From assembly GCA_905160935.1 (NCBI GenBank), contig CAJHZI010000304.1, forward strand, positions 127,001-191,000: DNA of 64,000 bases, written 5' to 3'. Below the pieces are notes generated by a model that made no database searches, was not told where the DNA came from, and was given only the letters and a program-made list of their open reading frames with translations. This document shows, one piece after another, positions 43,136-53,323 of the stretch (positions are counted from its first letter, which is position 1; every line of letters starts with the position of its first letter). The translations under genes were made by a program, and so were the position numbers. This DNA is from Enchytraeus crypticus. Its lineage: Eukaryota > Annelida > Clitellata > Enchytraeida > Enchytraeidae.

Positions 43136-43167
43136 TATAATATATATATATATATATATATATAATG

Positions 43168-43227
<60 letters not shown>
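43136..43227. repeat. (AT)n microsatellite
   Basis: AT tract on the right side of the mariner insertion, with one ATGTATGT interruption. Confidence 0.95.
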
Positions 43228-43235
<8 letters not shown>

Positions 43236-43239
43236 CAGG

Positions 43240-43385
43240 CATCGACACTGGCTGAAGCCAGTGACTATCTCGGTATGATATTTGACGGCGGATCAGTATG
43301 TGCGGGGTTCAAATCCTGGACCTGCCCTTCACTGACATCGCCTTCGAGTGAGGAAACCGATGTTAACATTAGCTTTTTTACTTTA
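43240..43385 (+). mobile_element. SINE family B copy
   Basis: ACTGGCTGAAGCCAGTGACT head, GTGCGGGGTTCAAATCCTGG B-box and a GAGGAAACCGATGTTAACAT tail, followed by (GA)n at 43395-43455. Confidence 0.78.
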
Positions 43386-43559
43386 CCGAATAGAGAGACA
43401 GAAAGTGAGAGAGAGAGAAAGAGAGAGAGAGAGAAAGAGAGAGAAAGAGAGAGATAGACGGACACAACACAGTTAATTCTGTTGAATGTACTGTAATTCC
43501 AAATAAGAACAATTAGGGCCTACATTGAGTCAGTAAACACAGAATATTACAACCTATTC

Positions 43560-45149
43560 CTAATCATCATCATCATCATCGTCACCATCATCCTGATCGC
43601 TGCCACTCGGATCAGGATCATCATCGGGCATTGCGAGTGGAGGACACTTGGCTCCATCAAGTTTATCATTAATCATCTTTGTGGTCATTCTCAACCCCTC
43701 CAGTAAATGTTGCTCTCCATACTCCTGAGCCTCTCTGCTCTCTTCAGTGCCTCCAAATTCAATTTCACAGTCTCTTTTGATCTCGTCGTTTCTCAGCGCT
43801 TCACACAGTAGCGTGACAAATTCACGGTTGATCTTTGGACACCCGTAGAGGTCAACCTTCTTCAGGTTTGGACACGCCTTTATCAGACTGACCAGTCCAT
43901 TGTTTCCAATGTTGGTGTACTGAGCTGTGAACTGCTGAAGATTGTTGTGCTTGAATGTGGCGAGGCAGTTGTCTGTGATCTCATTACAACAGCTGATATT
44001 TAGATCGGTGAGGCATGGACATTGATTAACCACGCGTTTCACGCCTACGTCACTGACTCGTCTGCTGTAATATTTGTTGATAGGTATTACTGTCAGAGCC
44101 TCTCGTTCACGACAACCTCGAGCTACTGCTAGTAGAAGGCCGTCGTGTAGGAGAGGGCAGCATCTCATCGTAAGTCGTTTTAGTCTAGCGAAGTTTGATA
44201 ACTTAAGAATTGCTTGACGAGACTTGGCTCTTCCTCTAATTGTGTCACTCAACACCAGGACCTCCAGAGATTTGCTGAAGGAAGCACCTGTGAGGTGTTG
44301 CACTGCTGGAGAAGAGAGGTGTGAACAATAAATGATTATCAGTTCTTTCAGATTGGGACAACGTGAGGACAGGTAAGCTATGCCTTTGTTCCTCAGATTC
44401 ATACAGGTGATCAGTTCTAGTTTCGTGAGTTCAGGACCGAACGATTTTATGAACGATCCTCTTATGCCGTTGTTGAAGATAATGGTTAGGTGCGTCAGCT
44501 TTGGGCAGCCTCTTACAATTCTCATGAACCTTGCATCAGATTTGGAGTATCCAAGTATTGAGAGAACCTGCAGATTCTGTAGTGTCGCCACACTGTGATA
44601 CACGGTTTCATCCGCGGACATAAGGTTCATTTCCAGTTGTCGCAGATCAGGATTGCGTTCAATTATCAGCTGTAGCGTTCTCAACGCAGAAAGAAAGCGG
44701 TCCAGCGAGTCTGGCTGATTTGAGGTTCACGCATCCCTTCTCAATCATGGCGAGAATATCATCATCGACAGTGTCCACGCACTCTTCTGTGTAATCTGGC
44801 CGCTGCGTTCCGTTCGCCCATCCGCTTAGACCTTTTCCTGTCCACAGCTCATCCAGGTCGAAAGACTGTTTCAACCTCCATTACCGCTTAGCAAGGTCTC
44901 TCCATTTAGTGGAAACCTTTTCTACCTTGATGAGGTCTGAAGCAGGAAGACGGTCAAAGATGAGTGCATCATGTCAGTTTTGAGTTGAAATATCAGAGCG
45001 TCCTGAACGACCTGACGTGTTTCCTCGCTGTTGATTGAACTGACGTCATTGCTTGCAGTGCTGATTCTGTTATCTGATGAGTCCATTGTTGTTATTCCGA
45101 TAAAACTGAACAAAAATATAAAATACACTACTGTGAAATAATCATCCAT
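43560..45149 (-). pseudogene. F-box/LRR (FBXL-type) copy 3, disrupted
   Basis: Alignable to the intact copies from MDDYFTVVYFIFLF (ATG at 45149) to an Asp-rich tail at 43560. Three lesions against copy 2: loss of one base near 44970 inside the F-box (just after DMMH), a CAG-to-TAA stop at 44881-44883 (between AKR and WRLKQ), and a net loss of about 5 bases near 44685 that shifts the frame at the first LRR. The downstream 374 codons are open and keep LRRs such as CPNLKELIIIYC and CPCLTDLNISCCNEITD. It may be silent, or it could yield a truncated LRR-only product from an internal start; I consider it a pseudogene. Confidence 0.88.
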
Positions 45150-46169
45150 GATTTCATTTACAAGTTTTAATTACACATGCTTAACCGTTGTTTCCCGTAG
45201 TTGGAACTGAGAATATGAATGAACTTATGAGAACAACGTGATGAAAAAGGGAAGCCAAAGTCATGCTTTTCAGGTGCCATTGAGTACATGTGGATGGTCA
45301 AGATATTTATAAAGGGGGGGGGTCGAAATTAATTGGGCAGTGTACACGTTTTGGCTTACGCCTTCTCGTTCTCTGGGACAGAGTTCAATGTCTGCTTACA
45401 TAAGATCTGTTTACTCTTAAATTTTACAATTTTTACTACCATCCACATCATCTCCGGGACTGAAGTTATTGATTAAATTTTTAACGGTGGACGTGAAAGG
45501 GAGGATGGCCCATCAGATCGTGAACTGTAGGCTACTTAAAATATTTATAATGAAGAGCCCTACATTCATGAAACAATTAATATGTTGATCTATGGAGTGC
45601 TCTTTTTAGAAGCACCTGGAAGCGGTAGAGGTGGGTAGTTCTTAGTTTAAAAGTTAGAAACTAAAAGTTTAACTGATTCTATTCGATATATTAAAGAATA
45701 ACTGGTGCTATAGGAAGTACTCAGCAAAATACTTGAAGTAGAAGTAGCCTAACTGGTTAGTAAAAGCAAAAGGTATTTTATCAGAATTTTACTAAGTAAA
45801 AAGTAAAAGTACTCAACAAAAACGTAGTAATTTTAAGTAAAAAGTAAAGAATTTTTAAAGAAAACAAAATTATGCCCAAGTAGAAATGTTTATACGTTCT
45901 TAAATTAGTTAAGTTAGATACTCTACTTAATTCTAATTAAGAACGGAAACTTCTACTTCTGAAGTTTTCGAACTAAACTGATATTCGACCCACGTGCGCA
46001 AGCTTATATTTGATTTTAAAATGTTACACTTGACTTAATTTTGCATTCACAATTAAGTAAAATTAACATGTTTAACTCACACACACTCTCTCTCTCTCTC
46101 TCTCTCTCCAGTGTCCTATCCAGTAGCCTACGTAGCAGGTCCCACATATTCCTACTCACGTACTGCCTT

Positions 46170-46545
46170 CACTTCCCCGTGTTGTGTTCGGGATTGGTCG
46201 GATAACTGCAGAATAGAGCAAACTCAAACAATCTGCTGCGTGTACGTAAGAGGCTACTAAGGCAGGAGCTGAGGATGGCAAAAGGAAACCCACCTAACCA
46301 TGAAACATTTTCCTCCAGAATTAAATGGTAATTAATCCATCTAACTCAGGAAGGCAACATGAAACCACCTCAGAAGCTATAATTTACCCAAGCTATTGGC
46401 TAATGAGGTATTGATAAGACTTTGTGAAGGGATGAACTTGTTGATCTAAGGAGTGCTCTTATGGAGCGAGAAATCAGGCTTTGTGTATGAATATGTACCT
46501 TGAACCTGCCTTTTGCCAGTGCACTGAAGAGAGAGAGAGAGCATG
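46170..46545 (+). mobile_element. SINE family D, full-length copy
   Basis: CCCCGTGTTGTGTTCGGGAT head, ACGTAAGAGGCTACTAAGGC, GAAACCACCTCAGAAGCTAT, AAGGAGTGCTCTTATGGAGC, and a TATGTACCTTGAACCTGCCT, CCAGTGCACTGAAGAGAGAG end. Absent from the same place in units 1 and 4. Its 3' tail equals that of the RTE-like LINE at 25360-25400. Confidence 0.8.
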
Positions 46546-46563
46546 TTGACTCTCTCTCTCTCT

Positions 46564-46574
<11 letters not shown>

Positions 46575-46596
<22 letters not shown>

Positions 46597-46830
46597 GGGT
46601 CCTATCGAGTACGTAGCAGATCCAATGTATAACTCCCGCTCACATACTGCCTCCACTATCTTCGAGCTCCTTACAGAGCACTCCATCGACTAACCAATTA
46701 ATCCCTGATCAAATGGCTACGAAATACTCATTCTTTAATTTAGCCGAAAGAAGGAATAATAGACCTATGGCTTCTGAGATGGTTTCCCGTTGTCGTTCTC
46801 AGATTCTACTCAGTTGCCTATTACGACACA
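46575..46830 (-). mobile_element. (CT)n-tailed SINE-like repeat, unit 3
   Basis: Counterpart of 6421-6760: GGGTCCTATCGAGTACGTAG, GAGCACTCCATCGACTAACC, GGTTTCCCGTTGTCGTTCTC. Confidence 0.5.
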
Positions 46831-46859
46831 TGTAGTTTACGAATGCTTTATTCTTCATA

Positions 46860-46940
46860 ATCCCGAACACAACAAAAATAATATACAATCCTAATAATAT
46901 AAAAATAATATATATATAAAAATATTATATATATATTGTT

Positions 46941-47000
<60 letters not shown>

Positions 47001-47030
47001 ATATACATGTATATATACATGTATATAATT
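46860..47030. repeat. (AT)n microsatellite with ATACATGTAT words
   Basis: AT tract 46943-46995 followed by repeated ATATACATGT words. Unit 1 and unit 4 have only a few TA dinucleotides at this position. Confidence 0.9.
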
Positions 47031-48463
47031 TTGTATGTTAATATACAAACAATCATTGGCATATTGGCAAGGTCCACAAAATATAGCTGAAGATTTATGA
47101 GTTCTTTTCTCATATTTATGCCATCATTATTAAATAGAGCATATTTATTTTGAATAAATTCAATTTTTGTGTTTTTGATATTTATATTCCATCACTTTCA
47201 CTATCACACCTACTGAAAAAACTGCAATACTGAAAATGCTTTATTGAAGGTTTTTAAATCAGAGTCAATTCTGTCAAATCACAACTCAAAAAGTCAAAAA
47301 TCCGTATGCATATAATTATGTAGCCTTTTTAAATGTCTGAAGTTAAGCAAAAATATTTGAAGATGACTATTCCTACACAATTATTTTAATAAGTTTTCTG
47401 ATAGGCCTAGATATTTCTGTACCTAAAACTCTTAGTCTAAAATTTTTTAATTTTAGAAGAACCAGTTTCTCAAATAGTTTAACCGTCATACGATTCGCCC
47501 CTGTGTCAAATCTAATATAGCAGCTATATAAATATCAAGTATATCCTATAGGAAATCTATATCAATAATTATTGGTTTAACAGATGAACTGGCGGGAGAG
47601 GGGGTGTGTGCAACAGGAACATGAACATCAAATTTAATGATAGAAAAGGAAGCAAGTTCAATGGGCCGGCGATGCCCAGTTTGTGTATGGGAAGACAGAC
47701 ACGGTGCGCCTCGATCCATTGAGTGATACGTACTATATTGAGTATGATAACGAGAGAGAGAGAGAGAGATGCGTATTAGGAATTTTTCAGGGATACATAA
47801 TTGGAATATTTTTTAAAGTTTCTCATAAAAATTATATTTATTTTAATTCTTATTCTACATCCATTTTAAACATTTTGACAGGTCTTAATTGCATTTGCTC
47901 AGATTTAGCCATAAACTTGAATCCGTCTAATCATCTCGGAGAAAGATAGTCATCAACAATCAATGCTAGAGCTATATAAAGCACTATATAAACGTTATCC
48001 TCCGAACAATCACAAATTTTAATATTGCGCTAAACCTTAAGGCCCTATTTACGAGAACCTTCACTAGACAACAAAAGCCAAGAAAAGGTGTGTGACGTAC
48101 ACTGTATGTAGATGAAAGGCTTTGATTGCGTCACACACCTGATTTAGCGAAGTTACTGCATGGCGCTGACAAACTGCAGATATGTTATCGGTGAATTTGT
48201 AATAGGCTACTTCAATTCTTATTCTCTGAGTATAAAAATGTTTTAATTGGACAAATTTTGCGATATGTATTCAAACAGTTCTAAAATAGTAACGCTACTT
48301 TTGCACTTCACCGGCTAAAAGTAAAAGTAAAAAGTAGGCCTAATACGAAAATTACTTCGTGACAAGTAAAAAGTACCCAGACAAATTAGGTAGGCCTACT
48401 TCGTTACAAGTACTTTTTGCTTGTAACGAGATACAAAAATACTTTCGCTACTTTACAACACTG

Positions 48464-49297
48464 AGATTAAATTATTCCTTTTTGCACATGAACAGTATTA
48501 GTTAGGCCTACTTTTAAAACTACAACTTACACAAATTAACTATTGTTATAGTAAGCGACTGACTGTCTCTAGAAAGCAGACTCAGTTTATGAATATATAC
48601 CTTGGACCTACTACTTGGTATAATAAAGCGAGAGTGAGAAAGAGGAGAGAGAACATTTAAATTTATCATTTCATTGCTGAGATTCTGAAGTTTGATTAGC
48701 CCACATGAACAAAACTAGTAAAAGTCAACACAAAGCACCTACAATGCATAATTATCGTAGTGGAGAAGAGAGATTGCTGCAGTGCATGTAGGCTAGACTA
48801 TCTGAATAGCTTTAGTTAAAATATAGGCCTATCTATCATTGTTGTAGCCAATCAGCTAAAAGTTGTAGGCCTAAAGGTTTTAAAAAACAGATTTTTCCAA
48901 ATCTATCATAAATGCCTAATACTTCGTTATTAAAAAGTCATACCTGAAATAAACTGCTGAAGCTAGGCTACAGAAATGTTGTGAAAATTGAAGCAAAACT
49001 TACCTATAGGCCTAGTTATCGGCGTGAAGAAGAGAAATTGCTGCAGTGCTCGTATATCAAATGAAAACTTGTCGTATTCCTATCGTCAATCGTCTGTATC
49101 CTGCGTAAAAGTCATTAAGTCACAGTTCACGTGACGACGCTACAGCTGGTAGTCGTTTGCTTCCAAACAATGCATTGAACACAATGATAGATAGGCCTAT
49201 ATTTTAAAAAATTATAGCTTTTTCCTTAAATTGACCTTGGTATGGGCATTTACCCCGTAGCAGCTGATGATTACATATCACTGGAAACCATTTTAAC
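48464..49297. other. Conserved non-coding block, unit 3 (left part)
   Basis: Matches 10093-11100. Contains TTCACGTGACGACGCTACAG near 49125. A segment of about 140 bp containing CCAATCAGAGATCAGGGCGC, kept in units 1, 2 and 4, is deleted here (junction near 49098). Confidence 0.55.
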
Positions 49298-49702
49298 CAT
49301 AGATGAAAAAAAAAATTTTATATCTGTGAAAAAAACGCGTTTTTTACGTTTTTATTTTTTATAAAATAAAAAACGTAAAAAAACGTAAACCGTTAACGTT
49401 AAATTTTCTTGTATTGATAATTATGAACAACTGATAGTGTGGCTGTATGTAACCTGAAAGTATTTGTTTATGCATGTAATTATATGGAGTCTATGGACAT
49501 ACTTTAGAACTTTAGATCAAGTCTAGTTGTAATAAAATTGTTTAGTGTTATGGAATGAAGGCATGGTAATAGGCCTATATATATGCAACCTACGTGTACG
49601 CTACTAACGTCTTTTTCAACGTTTTTTATGTTTTTTATTTTTTTGGAAAAACGCGTTTTTTAACGTTTTTTATTTTTGATAAGAACGTTTTTCTCATCTA
49701 TG
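49298..49702. mobile_element. 405-bp MITE with 8-bp target duplication
   Basis: Terminal inverted repeat CATAGATGA at 49298 and its complement ending at 49702, flanked by ATTTTAAC at 49290-49297 and 49703-49710. Units 1 and 4 have a single ATTTT-type site there (near 11100 and 59500), so this is a clean insertion. Subterminal parts are rich in AACGTTTTTTATTTTT and AAAACGCGTTTTTT in inverted orientation. An 8-bp duplication indicates the hAT superfamily. No ORF of note. Confidence 0.9.
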
Positions 49703-49710
49703 ATTTTAAC

Positions 49711-50400
49711 ATTTCTTATCTTCTAATACGAAAGAAACACTTTGAAAACGATTTTATGCTTTTAAAATTAAAGTGCTAGGATCGACAATGCAATATCAGC
49801 ATTTAACACACGGAGTCCGACCTTTACCTTTTATTGTCTGTTTACTTACTTCCTATTGGCTATGTCGTTCAGCCTTGACAGGGAATCGTCACACTTTTAC
49901 GGGGAATTAAATTACACTTTAAGCCAGTACACTGATATTTCAATCAAACTCGCGGTAAGCCAATTTACCGACTTCCATTGTTAGTCAATTACGAAGACAG
50001 TAACAACGCAATTGACAAAAAAGGCCAGTAGATCTTAAAGTAGGTCTCCTAGATCCCTAGTAAAAATTCCTGCCTTCAGTCTCTTTTAGCCTACGCTTCA
50101 TAAAATAAAATTCATTATGCCTAATATGGATTCTGATCATCTGATGAGTTTCCCTACTATTAGGGGCGGGTCTTTCCGATCCAAGAAGTTTTTGCAGAAG
50201 GGGCCCCTTTCTTTTCTGGAAGTGTTCACATTTTTTACTTTAAATCATAAGTTTTTCTTACATCTTCTTACCTTTTTCCTTCAGAAATAATCTGACTACC
50301 TTTTTTAGTTATTCTCTTAGTTGAACTGTTTCTTTAGTTCATTAGTTATCGTATCTACTAGCAGCGTCTGTAGCCTAAACTACTTAGAATGTCTTGATTA
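49711..50400. other. Conserved non-coding block, unit 3 (right part)
   Basis: Matches 11110-11745 and 59510-60100: CTTCCTATTGGCTATGTCGT, TTCATTATGCCTAATATGGA, TTACCTTTTTCCTTCAGAAA. Confidence 0.55.
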
Positions 50401-50605
50401 CGTACGAGTAACGTCATGAAGTTTTAAGTAACAGTTTCTGAGGTAAACTGAACACTCGTGGGTTCGAATCCCAGCCGCGCAGATCTGAAAATAAATCTCG
50501 GACATTCACGGGACTGGTTATACGGAAAATTGACTAAATTAAACATGTGGTATTGATAATGCTGAATATAAACGTAGTTGATCATTTCACTATAATACGC
50601 GTTTT
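50400..50605 (+). mobile_element. SINE family A, unit 3 right copy
   Basis: CGAGTAACGTCATGAAGTTT, GGGTTCGAATCCCAGCCGCG, GTAGTTGATCATTTCACTAT. Confidence 0.78.
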
Positions 50606-50989
50606 TTATTTTTCAAACCAAGTGAAACAAAGTGTGTGTAACCATGCTGGAGCATTGGAGTCTGTCATGGGGAGCCTATGCATAACCAGGTAATCGACCT
50701 AAGGAGGTATGGGCCCCCTGAATCCCCCAATGCCTACAATTGAACTCGTATTCTATTTTATTCTGCCATTATAATTAATTGTAATTTGTGTAATTGTTTT
50801 AAAAATTGACCAATTTATATATCTATTTGTTGTTATTTTTTATTATATTTTTCTGTTTATTAGTGCCGTATTGCTAAGTATGTATGGTTGTTAGTGTCGT
50901 ATCGCTAGGTATGTCTGTTTGTTGGAGTCTTCTTGTTTTTTCCGAGTCTTGACGAAAACTTGCCAACTCTGCTTTGCACTTCAAAACTA
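50606..50989. other. Unit 3/unit 4 junction
   Basis: Shared unit sequence to about 50830, then two copies (50860-50930) of the GTCGTATTGCTAAGTATG minisatellite that is expanded at 61003-61175. No gene. Confidence 0.5.
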
Positions 50990-51160
50990 AAGCTAACTCC
51001 ATGCAGCAAGAGATCAATTAGAAAATTAAATTACTTAATAGATAATCGCGCGCGTTGCCATTGTTTTATTTAATTTCAGTTACGCATCGATTACAACCGG
51101 TGTGGACTTAAAAATGACCTTCTATCACCCTGGGGATAATTTTCTTTCAAATTTGCATGT

Positions 51161-51235
51161 CAACATTCGGTTTTCCAAAGTGGTCGCCCGTCCATGTACT
51201 AACCGCGCCCGACATAACGTAACTTCGATATTTGA
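51161..51235 (-). repeat. 5S rRNA-like pseudogene segment, copy 2
   Basis: The reverse complement reads ATCGAAGTTACGTTATGTCG, GGCGCGGTTAGTACATGGAC, GGGCGACCACTTTGGAAAAC. Each block corresponds in order to 5S rRNA (GGAAGTTAAGCAACGTCGGG, CCCGGTTAGTACTTGGATGG, GTGACCGCCTGGGAA-type). It spans roughly 5S positions 35-105, covering the internal control region, but lacks the 5' third. Copy 1 is at 2791-2875. No functional 5S gene is implied. Confidence 0.68.
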
Positions 51236-51579
51236 AATTCTGCTACACCCAGTGCGCTAAATCTCACACCCTATAGCCTACGCTAAATTAATCTCAAACC
51301 ACTATATGCTCGGATCTTGCAGTTAAGCTTGGAATCTAACGCCAAATAGTTTTCAACTTTTCATACAGAATCGATCATTGAACATTTGACCTATATTCTG
51401 GACCTATATTGAAATTTCATAAATATATGGCAATTTGATCAATTTCACTTCTAAAGAAATTCATTCCGTAGCCTATATCTCTTTTGAAAAATCTTCTATG
51501 CTTATATGATATTGCCATATATTGAAACTTATATGCTTCTTCAATAGAAGTATTTAATAGTGCAATATACATATCATAC

Positions 51580-51935
51580 CCTGTGTTGTGCACGGGTGTG
51601 GTTGGACCACTGCAGAATAAGGCAATCGCAAACCATCTGCTGGGTGAATGTAAGAGGCGACTAGGGCAGGAGCTGAGGATGGAAGAGGAGACCCACCTCA
51701 CCATAAAATATTTTCCCACAGGATTAAATGGTAATTAATCCATCTAACAGGGACAGACAACGGGAAACCACCTCAAAATCCATACTTTTCCCAAGTTTTA
51801 GGCTAAATACTGTAGGTATTGACTTCGAGAAGGTATTAACTTGTTAATCTAAGGAGTGCTCCTATGGAGCGAGAAAGCAGACTTTGAGTATAATGTACCT
51901 TGAACCTGCCACTTCGCAGTGTATTGAAGAGATAC
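51580..51935 (+). mobile_element. SINE family D copy, unit 4
   Basis: CCCTGTGTTGTGCACGGGTG head, AATGTAAGAGGCGACTAGGG, TAAATGGTAATTAATCCATC, ATGTACCTTGAACCTGCCAC, CAGTGTATTGAAGAGA end. Nearly complete; no (GA)n expansion. Confidence 0.75.
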
Positions 51936-52621
51936 ATGTCATGTATGGCGTTCACTTACAAGGGATTTAACATACACGGGAAAGAAAGCATCTTATAAGT
52001 ACATGAATGGATTTTTCAGGTAAGGCAAAATAACAGGTATGTTCTTTGTAAGATTTTAGGCCTATACGTAAAATTATGAATCATATATTCTGCATATATA
52101 CATATATGCAGAATTTTTGCATAAATTCTGCATGTCTCTTACATCTTTGGCATACGAATCACCAAAGAAAGCTATAGGCCTACACTTATATATAATTATA
52201 CATGTATATATCAGCTATAGCTTGAAAAAATGTGGTTTCTGAGGTGGCTTTCTTTTTCGAGCTTAGTCGCCCCTCGTGAAAAGTGCAGTTAATGTTTAGA
52301 CTATTTTTCAGTCTCCCGGTCACACAGGAATAAATAGATATACTTAGGTTAACGTTTTGGCATGTGCTTCAGTTATAATTTAGAGATTAAGAAACAAATC
52401 TCATTTATTTATTATATAGCCATCTTCTCTACAGGAAAAGCCAAATTATTCCATTACTAATAGCCTTTCCCGACAGATTATAATATAAAGTTCAAAGTAA
52501 CGTTGATGTGAGATATTATTTAAAATTTATTCCCAATAAGATAATAGTCTAATTAGTTAAACATACAATCATTAGTTTAATTAGTTTAACATTCATTCAT
52601 TAGTTTAATTAGTTAAACATT
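51936..52621. other. FBXL copy 4 far downstream flank
   Basis: 52090-52370 is the diverged SINE D/E-like piece matching 2990-3260. 52540-52621 has a local tandem repeat of TTAGTTTAATTAGTTAAACA (about three units), single in unit 1 (near 3460). Confidence 0.5.
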
Positions 52622-52905
52622 AGGGCAGGGAATATGGCGTAACGGTTAGAGTGTTCGCCTCGGATACAAGTGGCCTGGGTTCAAAGCCCAGGTCAGTCAA
52701 CAAATGACGGATATCCCCTTGGGCCCATGGAAGGTTAATCTTGTATCAGAGATTGCTGCCGTTTGACGCTATCAATAGCAAAGATATGATTAACCATGGA
52801 AAGGATTAATAATAACCTGCCAGGAAACTGTAAAGCAGTCTCGAAGACCGGATACCGGCTATGACACTGCTATAGAAATTGTCGGAGGTTAGAATTATTA
52901 TTATT
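52622..52905 (+). mobile_element. SINE family F (tRNA-like), unit-4-specific insertion
   Basis: A-box-like ATGGCGTAACGGTTAGAGTG, B-box GGGTTCAAAGCCC (about 52677-52690), body to a TTATTATT end. Unit 1 reads TTAGTTAAACATTCAATCAC without interruption (3466-3485), which defines the 284-bp insert. The head has good tRNA-like spacing (about 75 bp). Only one copy in the window. Its GGTTAATCTTGTATCAGAGA body resembles ancient conserved SINE cores, but I cannot confirm this. Confidence 0.8.
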
Positions 52906-53323
52906 CAATCACAGTTTTACTGAAATTACATTCAATAATTGTTCGCTAATTTACTGCAGATGTAATTAAGACAACACTGATCCGTTTGGCTGAATGTAAT
53001 TTAATTCAATACAAGAGCAAACGCAATGGGTAGTAAGCGACAAAATGTTAACCAAGAAAGTTATCATACTCTTAGGCCATTATTTGACAACATGTGCTTA
53101 TTTATTTGTTAATAATACAGTTCACAGTGCAAATTAATTATAGGAAAACTTTTAAAAGTTATACGAAATGTATCTACATAAAATTGGACCTAGCAAACAA
53201 TTAGAAATTTAAAATGATAGCGCAGGAAATCAACGTAGTCCTATTGTAATAATCCTGATGTATTGAGAGTAGCTACAAAACAGTCTGTATCGCATCCTCA
53301 CTTCAATAGTCGGAATCTGAAGA
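52906..53323. other. FBXL copy 4 proximal downstream flank
   Basis: 53135-53323 is almost identical to 3660-3850. Probable 3' UTR by position only. Confidence 0.5.

Larger units (their letters stand above)
45626..48463. mobile_element. Tol2-like hAT element, unit 3
   Basis: Left end TAGAGGTGGGTAGTTCTTAG, right end read inward CAGTGTTGTAAAGTAGCGAA. It lacks the LINE present in unit 1 but contains an extra SINE D (46170-46545) and (AT)n at 46943-47000. No transposase. Confidence 0.6.

Noticed and set aside
52629-52705. Functional tRNA gene
   Set aside because: Head looks tRNA-like, but an acceptor stem cannot be closed, it is fused to a SINE body, and it is absent from the paralogous site.
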